This document shows positions 32,973 through 41,072 of a stretch of 64,000 nt of DNA, piece after piece. Under the pieces are notes generated by a model, which had not been told where the DNA came from, did not search any database, and was given only the letters and a program-made list of their open reading frames with translations. Position 1 is the stretch's first letter, and every line of letters starts with the position of its first letter. The stretch is from Gaiellasilicea sp033857955 (GTDB lineage: Bacteria > Actinomycetota > Thermoleophilia > Gaiellales > Gaiellaceae), in contig JAWVCW010000016.1 of assembly GCA_033857955.1 (NCBI GenBank), forward strand, positions 1 to 64,000, written 5' to 3'. Made by a program: the position numbers and the translations under genes.

Positions 32973-33320
32973 ATGCCGAGGCTGCTTCTCCGCTTGGAAG
33001 GCGCCGTCGTGTTCGCCGCGGCGACCGCGCTCTATTTTCACGAGGGGCATGCGTGGTGGCTCTACGTCGCGCTCGCACTCGCGCCCGATCTGTCAATGAT
33101 CGGGTACGCCGCCGGCAGCCGCGTCGGCGCCCTCGCCTACGACGCCGCTCATACCTACGCCGTGCCCGTAACGCTCGCGGCCGCAGGAGTGCTGGCAGGC
33201 GCGGACGGACTCGTCGCGGTGAGCCTCATCTGGATCGCCCACATCGGCGCCGACCGCGGGCTCGGTTACGGCCTGAAGTACCCGACGGCCTTCAAGGACA
33301 CGCACCTCCAACGGGTCTAG
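32973..33320 (+). CDS. DUF4260 membrane protein
   Basis: 115 aa starting two bases after greA stops. Hydrophobic segments at about 10-45 and 60-90 with LEGAVVFAAATALYFHEG, PDLSMIGYAAG and the end GLGYGLKYPTAFKDTHLQRV, which is the DUF4260 signature. Integral membrane protein of unknown function. Confidence 0.88.
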   Translation: MPRLLLRLEGAVVFAAATALYFHEGHAWWLYVALALAPDLSMIGYAAGSRVGALAYDAAHTYAVPVTLAAAGVLAGADGLVAVSLIWIAHIGADRGLGYGLKYPTAFKDTHLQRV

Positions 33321-33327
33321 CCGGCGC

Positions 33328-33921
33328 TCAGTTGAAGCGGCGCTGCGCCTCTTCGAGGCCGTCGCGTGCCAGCGTCTCGACCGCGTCGGCTGCGCCGGCG
33401 ACGAGCGTCTCCGCGTCGTCCTCGGGAGCGAACGCCGAGAGCACGTAGTCGGCGACCGGCCGGCGGTCTCCCCGCCCCGGCCGCCCGACGCCGACGCGGG
33501 TGCGCAGGAAGTCGGCCGAGCCGAGCGCCTGCTTGATCGACCTCAGTCCGTTGTGGCCGGCCAGCCCTCCACCCAGCCTGACCTGGAACCGGCCCGGGTC
33601 GAGATCGACGTCGTCGTGCACGACCACGATCGAGTCGAGCGGCACCTTGTAGAAGCGGGCTGCGGCGCCGAGCGAGTCGCCCGAGAGGTTCATGTACGTC
33701 TCCGGCTTCAGCAGGGCGAGCCGCTGGTCGCCGAGGCGGATCTCGGCGAGCTGGCCCGAGAACTTCGAGCGGAACGAGCCATCGTGCCGGCGCGCGAGCT
33801 CGTCGACGACCATCCAGCCTGCGTTGTGGCGGTCGCGGGCATGCTCGCGACCCGGGTTGCCGAGGCCCACGACGAGAAGATCGAGCGTCGAGGCGCGTTC
33901 GCCCCGACCGAAGAGGCGCAC
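33328..33921 (-). CDS. pth: Peptidyl-tRNA hydrolase
   Basis: 197 aa from GTG 33921. VVGLGNPGREHARDRHNAGW carries the catalytic histidine and asparagine, KPETYMNLSG and GLAGHNGLRSI complete the family signature. It recycles peptidyl-tRNA dropped by stalled ribosomes. Three bases after rplY; convergent with the DUF4260 gene. Confidence 0.96.
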   Translation of the reverse strand: MRLFGRGERASTLDLLVVGLGNPGREHARDRHNAGWMVVDELARRHDGSFRSKFSGQLAEIRLGDQRLALLKPETYMNLSGDSLGAAARFYKVPLDSIVVVHDDVDLDPGRFQVRLGGGLAGHNGLRSIKQALGSADFLRTRVGVGRPGRGDRRPVADYVLSAFAPEDDAETLVAGAADAVETLARDGLEEAQRRFN

Positions 33922-33924
33922 TAC

Positions 33925-34644
33925 TTACTCTAGCGAGTCGGGGGCGGACTCGGCCGCGTCGCCGCCGGCAGGGGCTTCGCCCTCCGCAGTCTCGCCCTCG
34001 CCGGCCTCGCCGATGAGACCTTCCTCGCCCTCCTCGACCTCCTCGCCCTCGACGGGCTCGGGCTCGGCCTCGACGATCGGGGCAGAGACGGTCGCGATCA
34101 CGGTCTCGTGCGGGTCGTCGAGGAACGTCACGCCCTCGAGCTTCGGGAGGTCCTCGAGTCGCAGCGCCCCGCCCATCTCCATCGAGCTGACGTCCGCCTC
34201 GATCGACTCGGGCACTTCCATCGGCAGCGCCTCGACGTTGAGCGTCGTGGAAGGCTGCGAGAGAACACCGCCCTCCTTCACGCCGGGTGCGTCCTCGGCC
34301 CCGTGCAAGTGGACTTGCACGGTCGCCTGGATCACGACGTCGAGCCGGACTTCCTGCAGGTCGATGTGGCGCACGTGGCCCCGGATCGGGTCGCGCTGGT
34401 ACTCCTTCAGGATCGACGGGTGCATGGTGGTCTGCCCCTCCAGCACGACGTCGAGCACAGCGTGCAGCCCCGACGGGCCGGTCAGCGCAGCCCGGAGCTC
34501 GCGCTCGCCGACGGCGAATGCGTGCGCTGTGGTCTTCCCGTAGAGGACACCCGGAACGAAGCCCTGCTTGCGCAGGCGCCGGGACTCAGGCGAGCCGAGC
34601 CGCGCGCGTTCCTTCACCTCGAGACGAAATCTGTCGCCGGCCAC
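33925..34644 (-). CDS. rplY: 50S ribosomal protein L25/Ctc
   Basis: 239 aa from GTG 34644. N-terminal L25 domain (about 1-95) binding 5S rRNA, TL5/Ctc C-domain (about 96-190), and a long acidic tail (about 195-239) of Glu and Gly. TATCAT (34653-34658, minus) eight bases upstream makes it leaderless, and the 23-bp CAAGTAACAG palindrome lies just upstream of that box. Confidence 0.95.
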   Translation of the reverse strand: MAGDRFRLEVKERARLGSPESRRLRKQGFVPGVLYGKTTAHAFAVGERELRAALTGPSGLHAVLDVVLEGQTTMHPSILKEYQRDPIRGHVRHIDLQEVRLDVVIQATVQVHLHGAEDAPGVKEGGVLSQPSTTLNVEALPMEVPESIEADVSSMEMGGALRLEDLPKLEGVTFLDDPHETVIATVSAPIVEAEPEPVEGEEVEEGEEGLIGEAGEGETAEGEAPAGGDAAESAPDSLE

Positions 34645-34658
34645 GGCGGCGGATGATA
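34645..34658 (-). promoter_or_regulatory. -10 box of leaderless rplY (TATCAT)
   Basis: Minus-strand TATCAT 34658-34653, eight bases before the GTG. The palindrome 34666-34688 covers the spacer and -35 region, so a protein bound there would block this promoter. Confidence 0.55.
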
Positions 34659-34665
34659 GCGCAAG

Positions 34666-34688
34666 CCAAGTAACAGACTGTTACTTGG
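34666..34688. repeat. 23-bp palindrome CCAAGTAACAG-A-CTGTTACTTGG, copy 1
   Basis: Perfect 11-bp arms about a single central base. The same sequence with T at the centre is at 53814-53836. Here it lies upstream of the rplY -10 and after the end of a small membrane-protein gene. Confidence 0.85.
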
Positions 34689-34702
34689 GACGCCTCTGGC
34701 GG

Positions 34703-34909
34703 CTATTTGATGTGGAGATTGATGCCAAAAAGCAGCAATGGCCAGAGCAGGATGGCGAGGAGCGCGGAGAGGACGCGTTTGAGCGTGTCGAGGTTCTGGA
34801 AATAGTCCTTGTTCGCGGCGAGGAAGATGCCGATAGCGACATAGATCAGTCCGAGGAGCTTGCGCGGAAGGATCACGGGAGTCGGCTTTCCCGGTGTTCC
34901 AAACTTCAA
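34703..34909 (-). CDS. Small two-helix membrane protein
   Basis: 68 aa from TTG 34909; GTG 34876 (57 aa) is the alternative start. Two hydrophobic helices, LLGLIYVAIGIFLAA and LLAILLWPLLLFGI, joined by a charged loop. Divergent from a LuxR-type regulator. Function unknown. Confidence 0.65.
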   Translation of the reverse strand: MKFGTPGKPTPVILPRKLLGLIYVAIGIFLAANKDYFQNLDTLKRVLSALLAILLWPLLLFGINLHIK

Positions 34910-35017
34910 TCACCAACGGCGACTGTCGCTCCCCTTGTTTCGAATAGCCGCCAGGTGAGGTACAACTAGGCCTGGGAAAGCATCTAGGCGGCACCCTAAC
35001 GAAGGGGTTCAAAAAAC

Positions 35018-35698
35018 ATGACAAGGGTGATCCTTGCGGACGATCATCCGTTGTTCCTCTCGGCTCTGGAACTCTCGCTCGAGGCAGCTGGGGTTGAGGT
35101 CCTCGGGACGAGCGGGACGGGCGATGAGGTGCTGGAGCTGGTGGACAAGTGGCGGCCCGATGCGGTCCTGCTCGATCTGGCGATGCCGGGAATGGACGGC
35201 CTGACGTGCGTGACTCGGCTTGCGGAAAGGCATCCGGACGTTCGGGTGGTGGTCGTCTCGGCGACGGACGACCCGAACGCGATCCGCGAGGTGCTCGCGG
35301 CGGGCGCGGTGTGCTTCGTCGGCAAGAGCGTCCAGCCTTCCGATCTCGTCCATGCGCTTCGTGCGGTGACCAAGACCGACGGCATTCATTACCGGGGCGA
35401 GCTGCCGGTGGGAGAGCTCGGCCGTCCGGCCCGTAAGACCGAGCAGGAGGGCCACGGCCTGACGAAGCGCGAGCTCGAGATCCTGCGGCTCGTCGCAAGT
35501 GGCTCCTCGAACTCACAGATGGCCAAGCTGCTGTGGGTGACCGAGCAGACCGTCAAGTTCCACCTCTCGAACATCTACCGCAAGCTGGAAGTCCCGAATC
35601 GCACTGCGGCGTCGGCGAAGGCGAACAGCCTCGGGCTACTCGAGCATCAGGACGGCGACGACACCCGCCCCGCCACCTGGACGGGCACCGCGGGCTAG
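35018..35698 (+). CDS. Orphan NarL/LuxR-family response regulator
   Basis: 226 aa. Receiver (1-120) with D8-D9, phospho-acceptor D53 in LLDLAMPGMDG and K in CFVGKSVQP; LuxR-type DNA-binding domain (about 148-210) with LTKRELEILRLVASG and EQTVKFHLSNIYRKL. No kinase gene is adjacent, so it is an orphan. A purine stretch (GAAGGGG) about ten bases before the ATG and an A-rich spacer suggest a conventional leader. Base use is a little lower in GC than its neighbours. Confidence 0.92.
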   Translation: MTRVILADDHPLFLSALELSLEAAGVEVLGTSGTGDEVLELVDKWRPDAVLLDLAMPGMDGLTCVTRLAERHPDVRVVVVSATDDPNAIREVLAAGAVCFVGKSVQPSDLVHALRAVTKTDGIHYRGELPVGELGRPARKTEQEGHGLTKRELEILRLVASGSSNSQMAKLLWVTEQTVKFHLSNIYRKLEVPNRTAASAKANSLGLLEHQDGDDTRPATWTGTAG

Positions 35699-35708
35699 AG
35701 GCGGTCGG

Positions 35709-35927
35709 TCAGCTCCACCGGTTCCGCGCCCAGGCCTCGAGATCATCGGGGTCGTTGGTGCGGGGGTAGTCGTCCGGCAATTCGGGGTCGCCGGGGGCGA
35801 ACGTATGGCCCGGGTAGTCCGCAGGGCGCTCGTCGGGGTCGTAGCTGACCCGCCAGATGCCATCGAGCGTCCGTCTGATGGTGGCCTGGCCGTGGGACAG
35901 GCGGACGATTCTCGGCTGGTCGCTCAT
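35709..35927 (-). CDS. Small hypothetical protein
   Basis: 72 aa from ATG 35927; GTG 35933 is two codons upstream. Hydrophilic, rich in Pro, Asp and Arg, with the ending DDLEAWARNRW. No membrane segment or known domain. Confidence 0.6.
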   Translation of the reverse strand: MSDQPRIVRLSHGQATIRRTLDGIWRVSYDPDERPADYPGHTFAPGDPELPDDYPRTNDPDDLEAWARNRWS

Positions 35928-36017
35928 CGGCACGACACGTGAGTCATTCGCCTAGAAGAGCTGGTTCGCAGTCATGAGGTCGGGATGCTACTGAAACCTC
36001 TGATTCACCCGTCCTGA

Positions 36018-36047
36018 GTGTTGTCAGATCAGCTGATGTGACAACAC
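36018..36047. repeat. 30-bp near-perfect palindrome
   Basis: TGTTGTCA (36019-36026) and TGACAACA (36039-36046) flank the internal palindrome ATCAGCTGAT (36028-36037); only one pair (36027/36038) fails. It lies in the 148-bp gap between two minus-strand genes. No T-run on either side, so an operator or recombination site fits better than a terminator. Nothing else is seen in 35934-36075. Confidence 0.8.
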
Positions 36048-36075
36048 AGTGGGTGGGCGCCTTGCTCCCCGGCGT

Positions 36076-36363
36076 CTACTGACGTACGCGTAGCCTGCCA
36101 CGCCACAGTACGATTGCGAAGAGTGCGAGCGCAGACGCGCTGAACGCGAAGAAGGCGACGCGATAGGCGAGTTCCCGATCCTCCCACCGCCGCTCGTACG
36201 CTGCCTGGTCGAAGTCGTCGCAGGATGAAGCTCGCCCGTGACTGCAAAACCAGGCGGCTTTCTGCGCGGCAAACTCGACATCTCGTTTGTGCCGGTGATC
36301 GGCGGTGGACACCAACGCTATTCCAGCGGCGGCCAACACGGCTGCAAGCGCGAGGCGAATCAC
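36076..36363 (-). CDS. Two-helix membrane protein with a cysteine-bearing loop
   Basis: 95 aa from GTG 36363. Transmembrane helices at about 3-20 and 69-88 flank a soluble loop with two cysteines (WFCSHGRASSC), which might be disulfide-bonded outside the membrane. TATCCT (36370-36375, minus) six bases upstream implies a leaderless message. Function unknown. Confidence 0.65.
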   Translation of the reverse strand: MIRLALAAVLAAAGIALVSTADHRHKRDVEFAAQKAAWFCSHGRASSCDDFDQAAYERRWEDRELAYRVAFFAFSASALALFAIVLWRGRLRVRQ

Positions 36364-36375
36364 GGTCGCAGGATA
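36364..36375 (-). promoter_or_regulatory. -10 box of a leaderless start (TATCCT)
   Basis: Minus-strand TATCCT 36375-36370, six bases before GTG 36363. Confidence 0.45.
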
Positions 36376-36435
36376 CGAAGTTGGCGAGCTGAGCCGCGCA
36401 CGTTCCGCAGCGTCTGACAGACCGCGCACATCCGG

Positions 36436-36458
36436 GGCGCGGCGCGTCGAGCCGCGCC
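36436..36458 (-). terminator. GC-rich hairpin after prs
   Basis: GGCGCGGC (36436-36443) and GCCGCGCC (36451-36458) with a seven-base loop, directly after the prs stop. No T-run, so intrinsic termination is uncertain. Confidence 0.4.
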
Positions 36459-36460
36459 GG

Positions 36461-37522
36461 CTAGAAGAGCTGGTTCTCGCCGGCGAAGATCGCCGAGACG
36501 GAGTCGTCCGAGAAGACGTTCTGGATCGTCTCCGCGAGGAGCCCGGAGATCGAGAGCACTTCGACGTTGTCCGGCTTGAGCAGCTCGTCGACCGGCACCG
36601 TGTCCGTGACGATCACGCGCTCGAAGGCGCTCTGGGCGATTCGCTCGAGCGCCGGGTCGTTGAAGAGCGCGTGCGTGGCGCAGGCGATGACGCGAGTCGC
36701 GCCCGCCTCGCGCAGGGCCTCGGCGCCGGCGCAGAGCGTGCCCGCGGTGTCGATGATGTCGTCGGTCATCACGGCGACCTTGCCGGCGACGTCGCCGATG
36801 ACGCCGGTCACCTTTGCCTGGTTGTGGCCCGGGCGCTCCTTGTTGAGAACCACGAGGCCGCCTCCGATCATCTCGGCGAACTTGCCCGCGAGCTTCGCGC
36901 GGCCGGTGTCGGGCGCCACGGCGACCCGCTCGACCTCGGAGCCGAGATAGTCGCGGACGTGCTGGGCGAACATCGGCACGGCGACCATGTGGTCGACGGG
37001 GATGCGGAAGAAGCCCTGCACCTGGCCGGCGTGCAGGTCCATCGTGATCATCCGGTCGACGCCCGCGGTCTCGAGCAAGTCGGCGACAAGGCGTGCGGTG
37101 ATCGGCTCGCGCGGCCGTGACTTCTTGTCCTGGCGCGCGTAGAAGTACCAGGGGATGACGGCGGTGATCCGCTTGGCGGAAGCGAGCTTCGCGGCGTTGA
37201 CCATGATCAGGAGCTCGACGAGGTGCTGCGCAATCGGCGTCGCCGCGGTCTGAACGATGAACATGTCCGCACCGCGGACCGAGTCTTCGAAGCGGAAGTA
37301 GGGCGAGCCGTCCGCAAACGTCGTCCGCTCGACCCGGGTCAGCTCGACGCCGAGATGCCCGGCGATCTTCTCGGCGAGCACCGGATGCGAGCTGCCCGCG
37401 ACGACCGCGAGCCGCTTGGTCGGCGTCAGCGAGACGGCGCGGCCGACCGCGAGCTGCGGGGACGGTGTCGCGCCTGTCCCCTCGAGGCCCGGCAGCGCCT
37501 GCTCAATCGTCCCGCTTTCCAC
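36461..37522 (-). CDS. prs: Ribose-phosphate pyrophosphokinase
   Basis: 353 aa from GTG 37522, which has AAGGAAGG five bases upstream; GTG 37525 is adjacent. DSVRGADMFIVQ, RQDKKSRPREPI with the catalytic loop, MDLHAGQVQGFF, and the phosphoribosyl-binding VMTDDIIDTAGTLC are all present. Makes PRPP from ribose 5-phosphate and ATP. About 30 extra residues precede the usual start, and the first 20 bases overlap the 3' end of glmU. Confidence 0.95.
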   Translation of the reverse strand: MESGTIEQALPGLEGTGATPSPQLAVGRAVSLTPTKRLAVVAGSSHPVLAEKIAGHLGVELTRVERTTFADGSPYFRFEDSVRGADMFIVQTAATPIAQHLVELLIMVNAAKLASAKRITAVIPWYFYARQDKKSRPREPITARLVADLLETAGVDRMITMDLHAGQVQGFFRIPVDHMVAVPMFAQHVRDYLGSEVERVAVAPDTGRAKLAGKFAEMIGGGLVVLNKERPGHNQAKVTGVIGDVAGKVAVMTDDIIDTAGTLCAGAEALREAGATRVIACATHALFNDPALERIAQSAFERVIVTDTVPVDELLKPDNVEVLSISGLLAETIQNVFSDDSVSAIFAGENQLF

Positions 37523-38840
37523 CACGGCCTTCCTTGTTGACCTGCCTGGGCGCGAAGCCTGCGAGCGCGTTCGCCGGGACGTCGTCGGTGACGACGGCTC
37601 CTGCCGCCGTCCACGCATCGTCGCCAACAGTGACCGGAGCAACAAGCATAGTGTCCACGGCGACGCGGACGTTGTCGCCGATCGTCGTCTTGCCTTTCGG
37701 CTGGCCGGCCCGGTGCGGGAAGTTCGCCGTGATCGTCCCTGCGCCGATGTTCGTTCCCTCCCCGATCTCAGCGTCGCCGATATACGAGAGATGAGGCACC
37801 TTGGTCTCCTCCCCGATCCGCGACTTCTTGATCTCCACGAACGTACCGGCCTTCGACCGCCGTCCGAGCACCGTGCCCGGGCGAAGGTAACAGAAGGGTC
37901 CGACCGACGCCTCTTGTCCGATCTCTGCATCGATTGCGACGACATGCGGCCCGATCTCTGCCCCCGCAGCGACCCGCGTCGAGCCTCGGAGGACCGTGAA
38001 CGGATGCACGATCGCGTCGGCCTCGAGCTCGACATCGGGCTCGATCCAGGTCGAGGAGGGGTCGACGATCCCCACGCCGGCGTCCATGTGCCCGAGATTG
38101 ATCCGGTCGCGCAGGGCGGCGCCGGCCGCGGCGAGCTCGGCGCGGGTGTTCACGCCCTCGGTCTCGGCGGGGTCGGCGGCGACATGGGCGACGACGCGCT
38201 CGCCACGGCCCACGAGATCGCGGACGGCGTCCGTCAGGTAGAGCTCACCCTGCGCGTTGTGCGGCTCGAGCCGATCGAGTGCCGGCCAGAGCAGGTCGGT
38301 CCTGAAGACGTAGATCGAAGAGTTGCACTCGCCGAGCTCGAGTTGCTCGGGCGTCGCGTCTCCGGCCTCGACGATTGCCTCGACGGTGCCGTCAGGCGCC
38401 CGTACGATCCGGCCGTACGAACGCACGTCCTCCGGCTCGAAGGTGAGGACGGTCGCGGCCGCCGCTTCGCGCCGGTGCGTCGCGACGAGCTGCGCGAGCA
38501 GCTCGGTCGTCAGGAGCGGCGTGTCGCCGGAGAGCACGAGCAGGCTCTGTGGCTCGGCGCCGACGAGTGCACGTGCGGCGCGGACCGCGTCACCGGTTCC
38601 GAGCGCGCGCTCCTGCACTGCAACCTGGACGTCGCCGAAAGCGTCGCGGCTCTCCGGCGAGGCGATCACGACGAGCGGCGCCGGGCCGAGCGGCCGGGCG
38701 GCCTCGAGCACCCAGTCGACCATCCTTCTGCCGAGGATCGGGTGCAGGTGCTTGGGCACGGCAGAGCGCATGCGCGTTCCAAGCCCGCCGGCCATCACCA
38801 CGGCTGCCAGTGTCGAGTCGGCCAGTGTCGAGTCGGTCAT
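37503..38840 (-). CDS. glmU: Bifunctional GlmU uridyltransferase/acetyltransferase
   Basis: 445 aa. N-terminal uridyltransferase (to about 225) opening VVMAGGLGTRMRS, and a left-handed beta-helix acetyltransferase (about 250-430) of hexapeptide repeats with KSRIGEETKVPHLSYIGDAEIG and GAGTITANF. Makes UDP-GlcNAc for the cell wall. A 15-bp tandem duplication (38806-38835) encodes STLAD twice just after the start. Overlaps prs by 20 bases. Start ATG 38840, right after tRNA-Gln. Confidence 0.96.
   Translation of the reverse strand: MTDSTLADSTLAAVVMAGGLGTRMRSAVPKHLHPILGRRMVDWVLEAARPLGPAPLVVIASPESRDAFGDVQVAVQERALGTGDAVRAARALVGAEPQSLLVLSGDTPLLTTELLAQLVATHRREAAAATVLTFEPEDVRSYGRIVRAPDGTVEAIVEAGDATPEQLELGECNSSIYVFRTDLLWPALDRLEPHNAQGELYLTDAVRDLVGRGERVVAHVAADPAETEGVNTRAELAAAGAALRDRINLGHMDAGVGIVDPSSTWIEPDVELEADAIVHPFTVLRGSTRVAAGAEIGPHVVAIDAEIGQEASVGPFCYLRPGTVLGRRSKAGTFVEIKKSRIGEETKVPHLSYIGDAEIGEGTNIGAGTITANFPHRAGQPKGKTTIGDNVRVAVDTMLVAPVTVGDDAWTAAGAVVTDDVPANALAGFAPRQVNKEGRGGKRDD
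38806..38835 (-). repeat. In-frame 15-bp tandem duplication in glmU
   Basis: Two identical 15-mers (38806-38820, 38821-38835) encode the repeated pentapeptide at GlmU residues 3-12. Confidence 0.85.
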
Positions 38841-38858
38841 AGGGCGGGGCGAGATGGC

Positions 38859-38928
38859 TGGGGTGCCAGGATTCGAACCTGGGATCGCGGGACCAAAACC
38901 CGCTGCCTTACCGCTTGGCTACACCCCA
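38859..38928 (-). tRNA. tRNA-Gln (anticodon TTG)
   Basis: Read on the minus strand the 70 bases fold as a full cloverleaf: acceptor TGGGGTG/CACCCCA, D arm GCC/GGC, anticodon stem GCGGG/CCCGC around loop TTTTGGT (anticodon TTG), a four-base variable loop, and T arm CCAGG-TTCGAAT-CCTGG. CCA is not encoded. Lies 18 bp upstream of glmU on the same strand. Confidence 0.95.
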
Positions 38929-38949
38929 CGGTACGGTTGGAGCCCAATT

Positions 38950-39306
38950 CTACCGTCGGTCGCGCAGAAGGATGACAAGCGCGACGAGCGCGAAGACGAC
39001 GAGCACGAAGACCGCGAACGCCGTCAAGACGAGCGCGAGCGCCGGCACGAGCACGACGGCGAGCTGCGAGACCGCGAGGATCCACGTTCCTTCCCGGATC
39101 TCCTCGCGACGCGCCTGTCGGCCACGGCTGATGTAGAGCGCGACTGCGCCGATCGCGAGCAGGACGACGACCCACCAGTGAATCTGGCCCACGAGAACCA
39201 GCACGCCTTCCGCGACCGCGAGAACAAGCGCAAGCTTGAGGCGGTTCTCGCGCAGCGCCCGGCCGAAACGGGTGCTGCCGTGCTCGATCGTCAGCGGCCG
39301 GTCCAC
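38950..39306 (-). CDS. Small membrane protein
   Basis: 118 aa from GTG 39306. About 25 basic residues then hydrophobic segments at roughly 25-60 (two close helices, LALVLAVAEGVLVLVG and WWVVVLLAIGAVALYI) and 75-113. TACGGT (39313-39318, minus) six bases before the start suggests a leaderless message. Ends 22 bp before tRNA-Gln. Function unknown. Confidence 0.7.
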   Translation of the reverse strand: MDRPLTIEHGSTRFGRALRENRLKLALVLAVAEGVLVLVGQIHWWVVVLLAIGAVALYISRGRQARREEIREGTWILAVSQLAVVLVPALALVLTAFAVFVLVVFALVALVILLRDRR

Positions 39307-39326
39307 GGCACCACCGTACCGTTGAT

Positions 39327-39482
39327 GTTGATGCCATGCGATCGTCCGTCTCGAGGCGTGGTCTGGCGGCTCTGGGGCGCGGACGGCACGGCAGGAAGGC
39401 CGCGCAGCGGCCTGGAAGCCGGGCCGGGAGCGGCCCAGGCAGGCCAGAGCGCGCCCCGAGCGCACGAGATCGTGGCATCAAC
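39327..39482. repeat. Long imperfect palindrome, GTTGATGCCATG element
   Basis: The left end GTTGATGCCATGCGATCG and the right end GATCGTGGCATCAAC are inverted; the arms remain similar for about 50 bases inward (TCTCG-GGCG, TCTGGC, CTGGG-CGC), with a GC-rich centre holding the smaller hairpin AGGCCGC/GCGGCCT. A single related arm is at 20999-21035. It lies directly after the ispE stop and could terminate it, be a miniature element, or specify a structured RNA. No ORF is supported in 39307-39486. Confidence 0.75.
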
Positions 39483-39486
39483 TCAT

Positions 39487-40305
39487 CTAGCCGTACCAGA
39501 CCGGAACGGTCAGCCAGGTGCGGGCGGCGCTGCGGAGCACTCGTCTCGCTGCCTCTGCGTGGCGCTTGTGGTGGAAGAGCCCGTAGACGGCCGGGCCCGC
39601 TCCGCTGACGTCGGCGCGAAAGGCTCCGAGCCGCAGGAGCTCGGCTGCGAGCGGCGATGAAGCGAGGTCGTTCGGAGGGAGTGCAGCGAGGTCGCGAGGC
39701 CGTTTGACCGCGGCGAGCGTGCTGTCCAGCACCGCCCGCCGCGCCTCCCAACCGTCGGCGCCGGCGCGCTCGTCGTAGTTGCGGTAGACGGCCGCGGTCG
39801 ACTCCTTCGTTGCGTTGCGCGCGAGCGCGAGGACGATCCAGTAGTCCTGCGGCAAGTCGACGGTCTCGAGCTCCGAGCCGTCACCGCGCCCCAGTTGCGG
39901 GCCGTCGGCCAGGAAGAACGGGACGTCGGCGCCGAGCGTCGCGGCGAGCGAACACAATTCGTCGGGCGGGAGCGGGCTGTCGAGCGTCTCGTTCGCGAGC
40001 CGGAGCGCCGTGGCGGCGTCGGAGCTGCCGCCGCCGAGGCCCGACGCGACCGGAACCCGCTTTGCGATCGTCGCGCGCCAGCGCGGCTCGACACCTACGG
40101 CTGCGGCGAGCGTTCTGAGCGCATCCCTGACGAGCGTGTCAGCTGCGAAGCCGGTGACGACGAGCGTCGTGGCGGGCTCGATCGCGACGCGATCGCCCAG
40201 GTCGACTCGCTGGAGCACGGTCGCGACCTCGTGCTTTCCGTCGTCGCGCACCGGACCGACGACGAGCGCGAGATTGATCTTCCCCGGTGCCGGCGCCCGC
40301 CTCAC
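39487..40305 (-). CDS. ispE: 4-diphosphocytidyl-2-C-methyl-D-erythritol kinase
   Basis: 272 aa from GTG 40305. GHMP kinase motifs: APGKINLALVV at the start, ATP-binding PVASGLGGGSSDAATALR near 95, and a C-terminal GSG-like ADVSGAGPAVYGLF. Fourth step of the MEP isoprenoid route. GTGA overlap with rsmA, the usual actinobacterial pairing. Confidence 0.95.
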   Translation of the reverse strand: MRRAPAPGKINLALVVGPVRDDGKHEVATVLQRVDLGDRVAIEPATTLVVTGFAADTLVRDALRTLAAAVGVEPRWRATIAKRVPVASGLGGGSSDAATALRLANETLDSPLPPDELCSLAATLGADVPFFLADGPQLGRGDGSELETVDLPQDYWIVLALARNATKESTAAVYRNYDERAGADGWEARRAVLDSTLAAVKRPRDLAALPPNDLASSPLAAELLRLGAFRADVSGAGPAVYGLFHHKRHAEAARRVLRSAARTWLTVPVWYG

Positions 40306-41072
40306 AACGCATCCGCAAGCGCCACGAACTCCGCAGGCTCGAGCGCTTCGGCCCGCGTCTCGGGAGCCCGCCCGATCGCCTCGAGCGCTGCGGCGGCTCG
40401 CTCGCGCGGCGCGAGACCGGCCAGCGCAAGGGAGTTCGGGAGCGTCTTGCGCCGGTGCGCGAACGACGCCTCGACGATCGCCTTGATCCGGTCGAAGCCG
40501 TCGGGCAGCGGCACGCGCCGGAAGGCAACGAGCGCGGAGTCGACGTTCGGCGGCGGCCTGAAGACCGTGCGCGCCACAGGATGGAAGCCCGTGCGCCGGG
40601 CCGCGAGCTGGACCAGCACCGAGACGGCGCCGTACGCCTTCGTCGACGGCTCGGCGAAGAAGCGGTCCGCGACTTCGCGCTGCACCATCACGCACCAGAG
40701 CTCGAGGCTCGGCAGGCCGGTGAGGCTCTCGGCCACGATCGGCGTCGCGACGTTGTAGGGCAGATTCGCGACGAGCTTCGTCGGTGCCGGCTCGAGCGAG
40801 GCGAGGTCCAGGCCGAGGGCATCGCCCCAGTGGATGTCGACATTCGGGCGCTCTTCCAGCTCCCGGAGGTGCGGCGCCAGCGAGCGGTCGAGCTCGACGG
40901 TGTGAACGTGGCCCACGCGGTCTGCCAGGTAGCGGGTCAGGACTCCGAGTCCAGGACCGATCTCCAGCACGACGTCCTCAGCGGCGAGCTCTGCCAGCCG
41001 GCCGATCACGCCGAGGATGTTTTCGTCCGCGAGGAAGTGTTGGCCCAGCCGTTTCTTCGGGATCACGGTCAC
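40302..41072 (-). CDS. rsmA: 16S rRNA dimethyladenosine transferase
   Basis: 256 aa from GTG 41072 (also called ksgA). KKRLGQHFLADENIL, the SAM-binding VLEIGPGLGVLTRYLA, LVANLPYNVATPIV and a C-terminal helical domain with SFAHRRKTLPNSL. Dimethylates the two adenines of helix 45 during 30S assembly. GTGA overlaps at both ends. Confidence 0.96.
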   Translation of the reverse strand: MTVIPKKRLGQHFLADENILGVIGRLAELAAEDVVLEIGPGLGVLTRYLADRVGHVHTVELDRSLAPHLRELEERPNVDIHWGDALGLDLASLEPAPTKLVANLPYNVATPIVAESLTGLPSLELWCVMVQREVADRFFAEPSTKAYGAVSVLVQLAARRTGFHPVARTVFRPPPNVDSALVAFRRVPLPDGFDRIKAIVEASFAHRRKTLPNSLALAGLAPRERAAAALEAIGRAPETRAEALEPAEFVALADAL

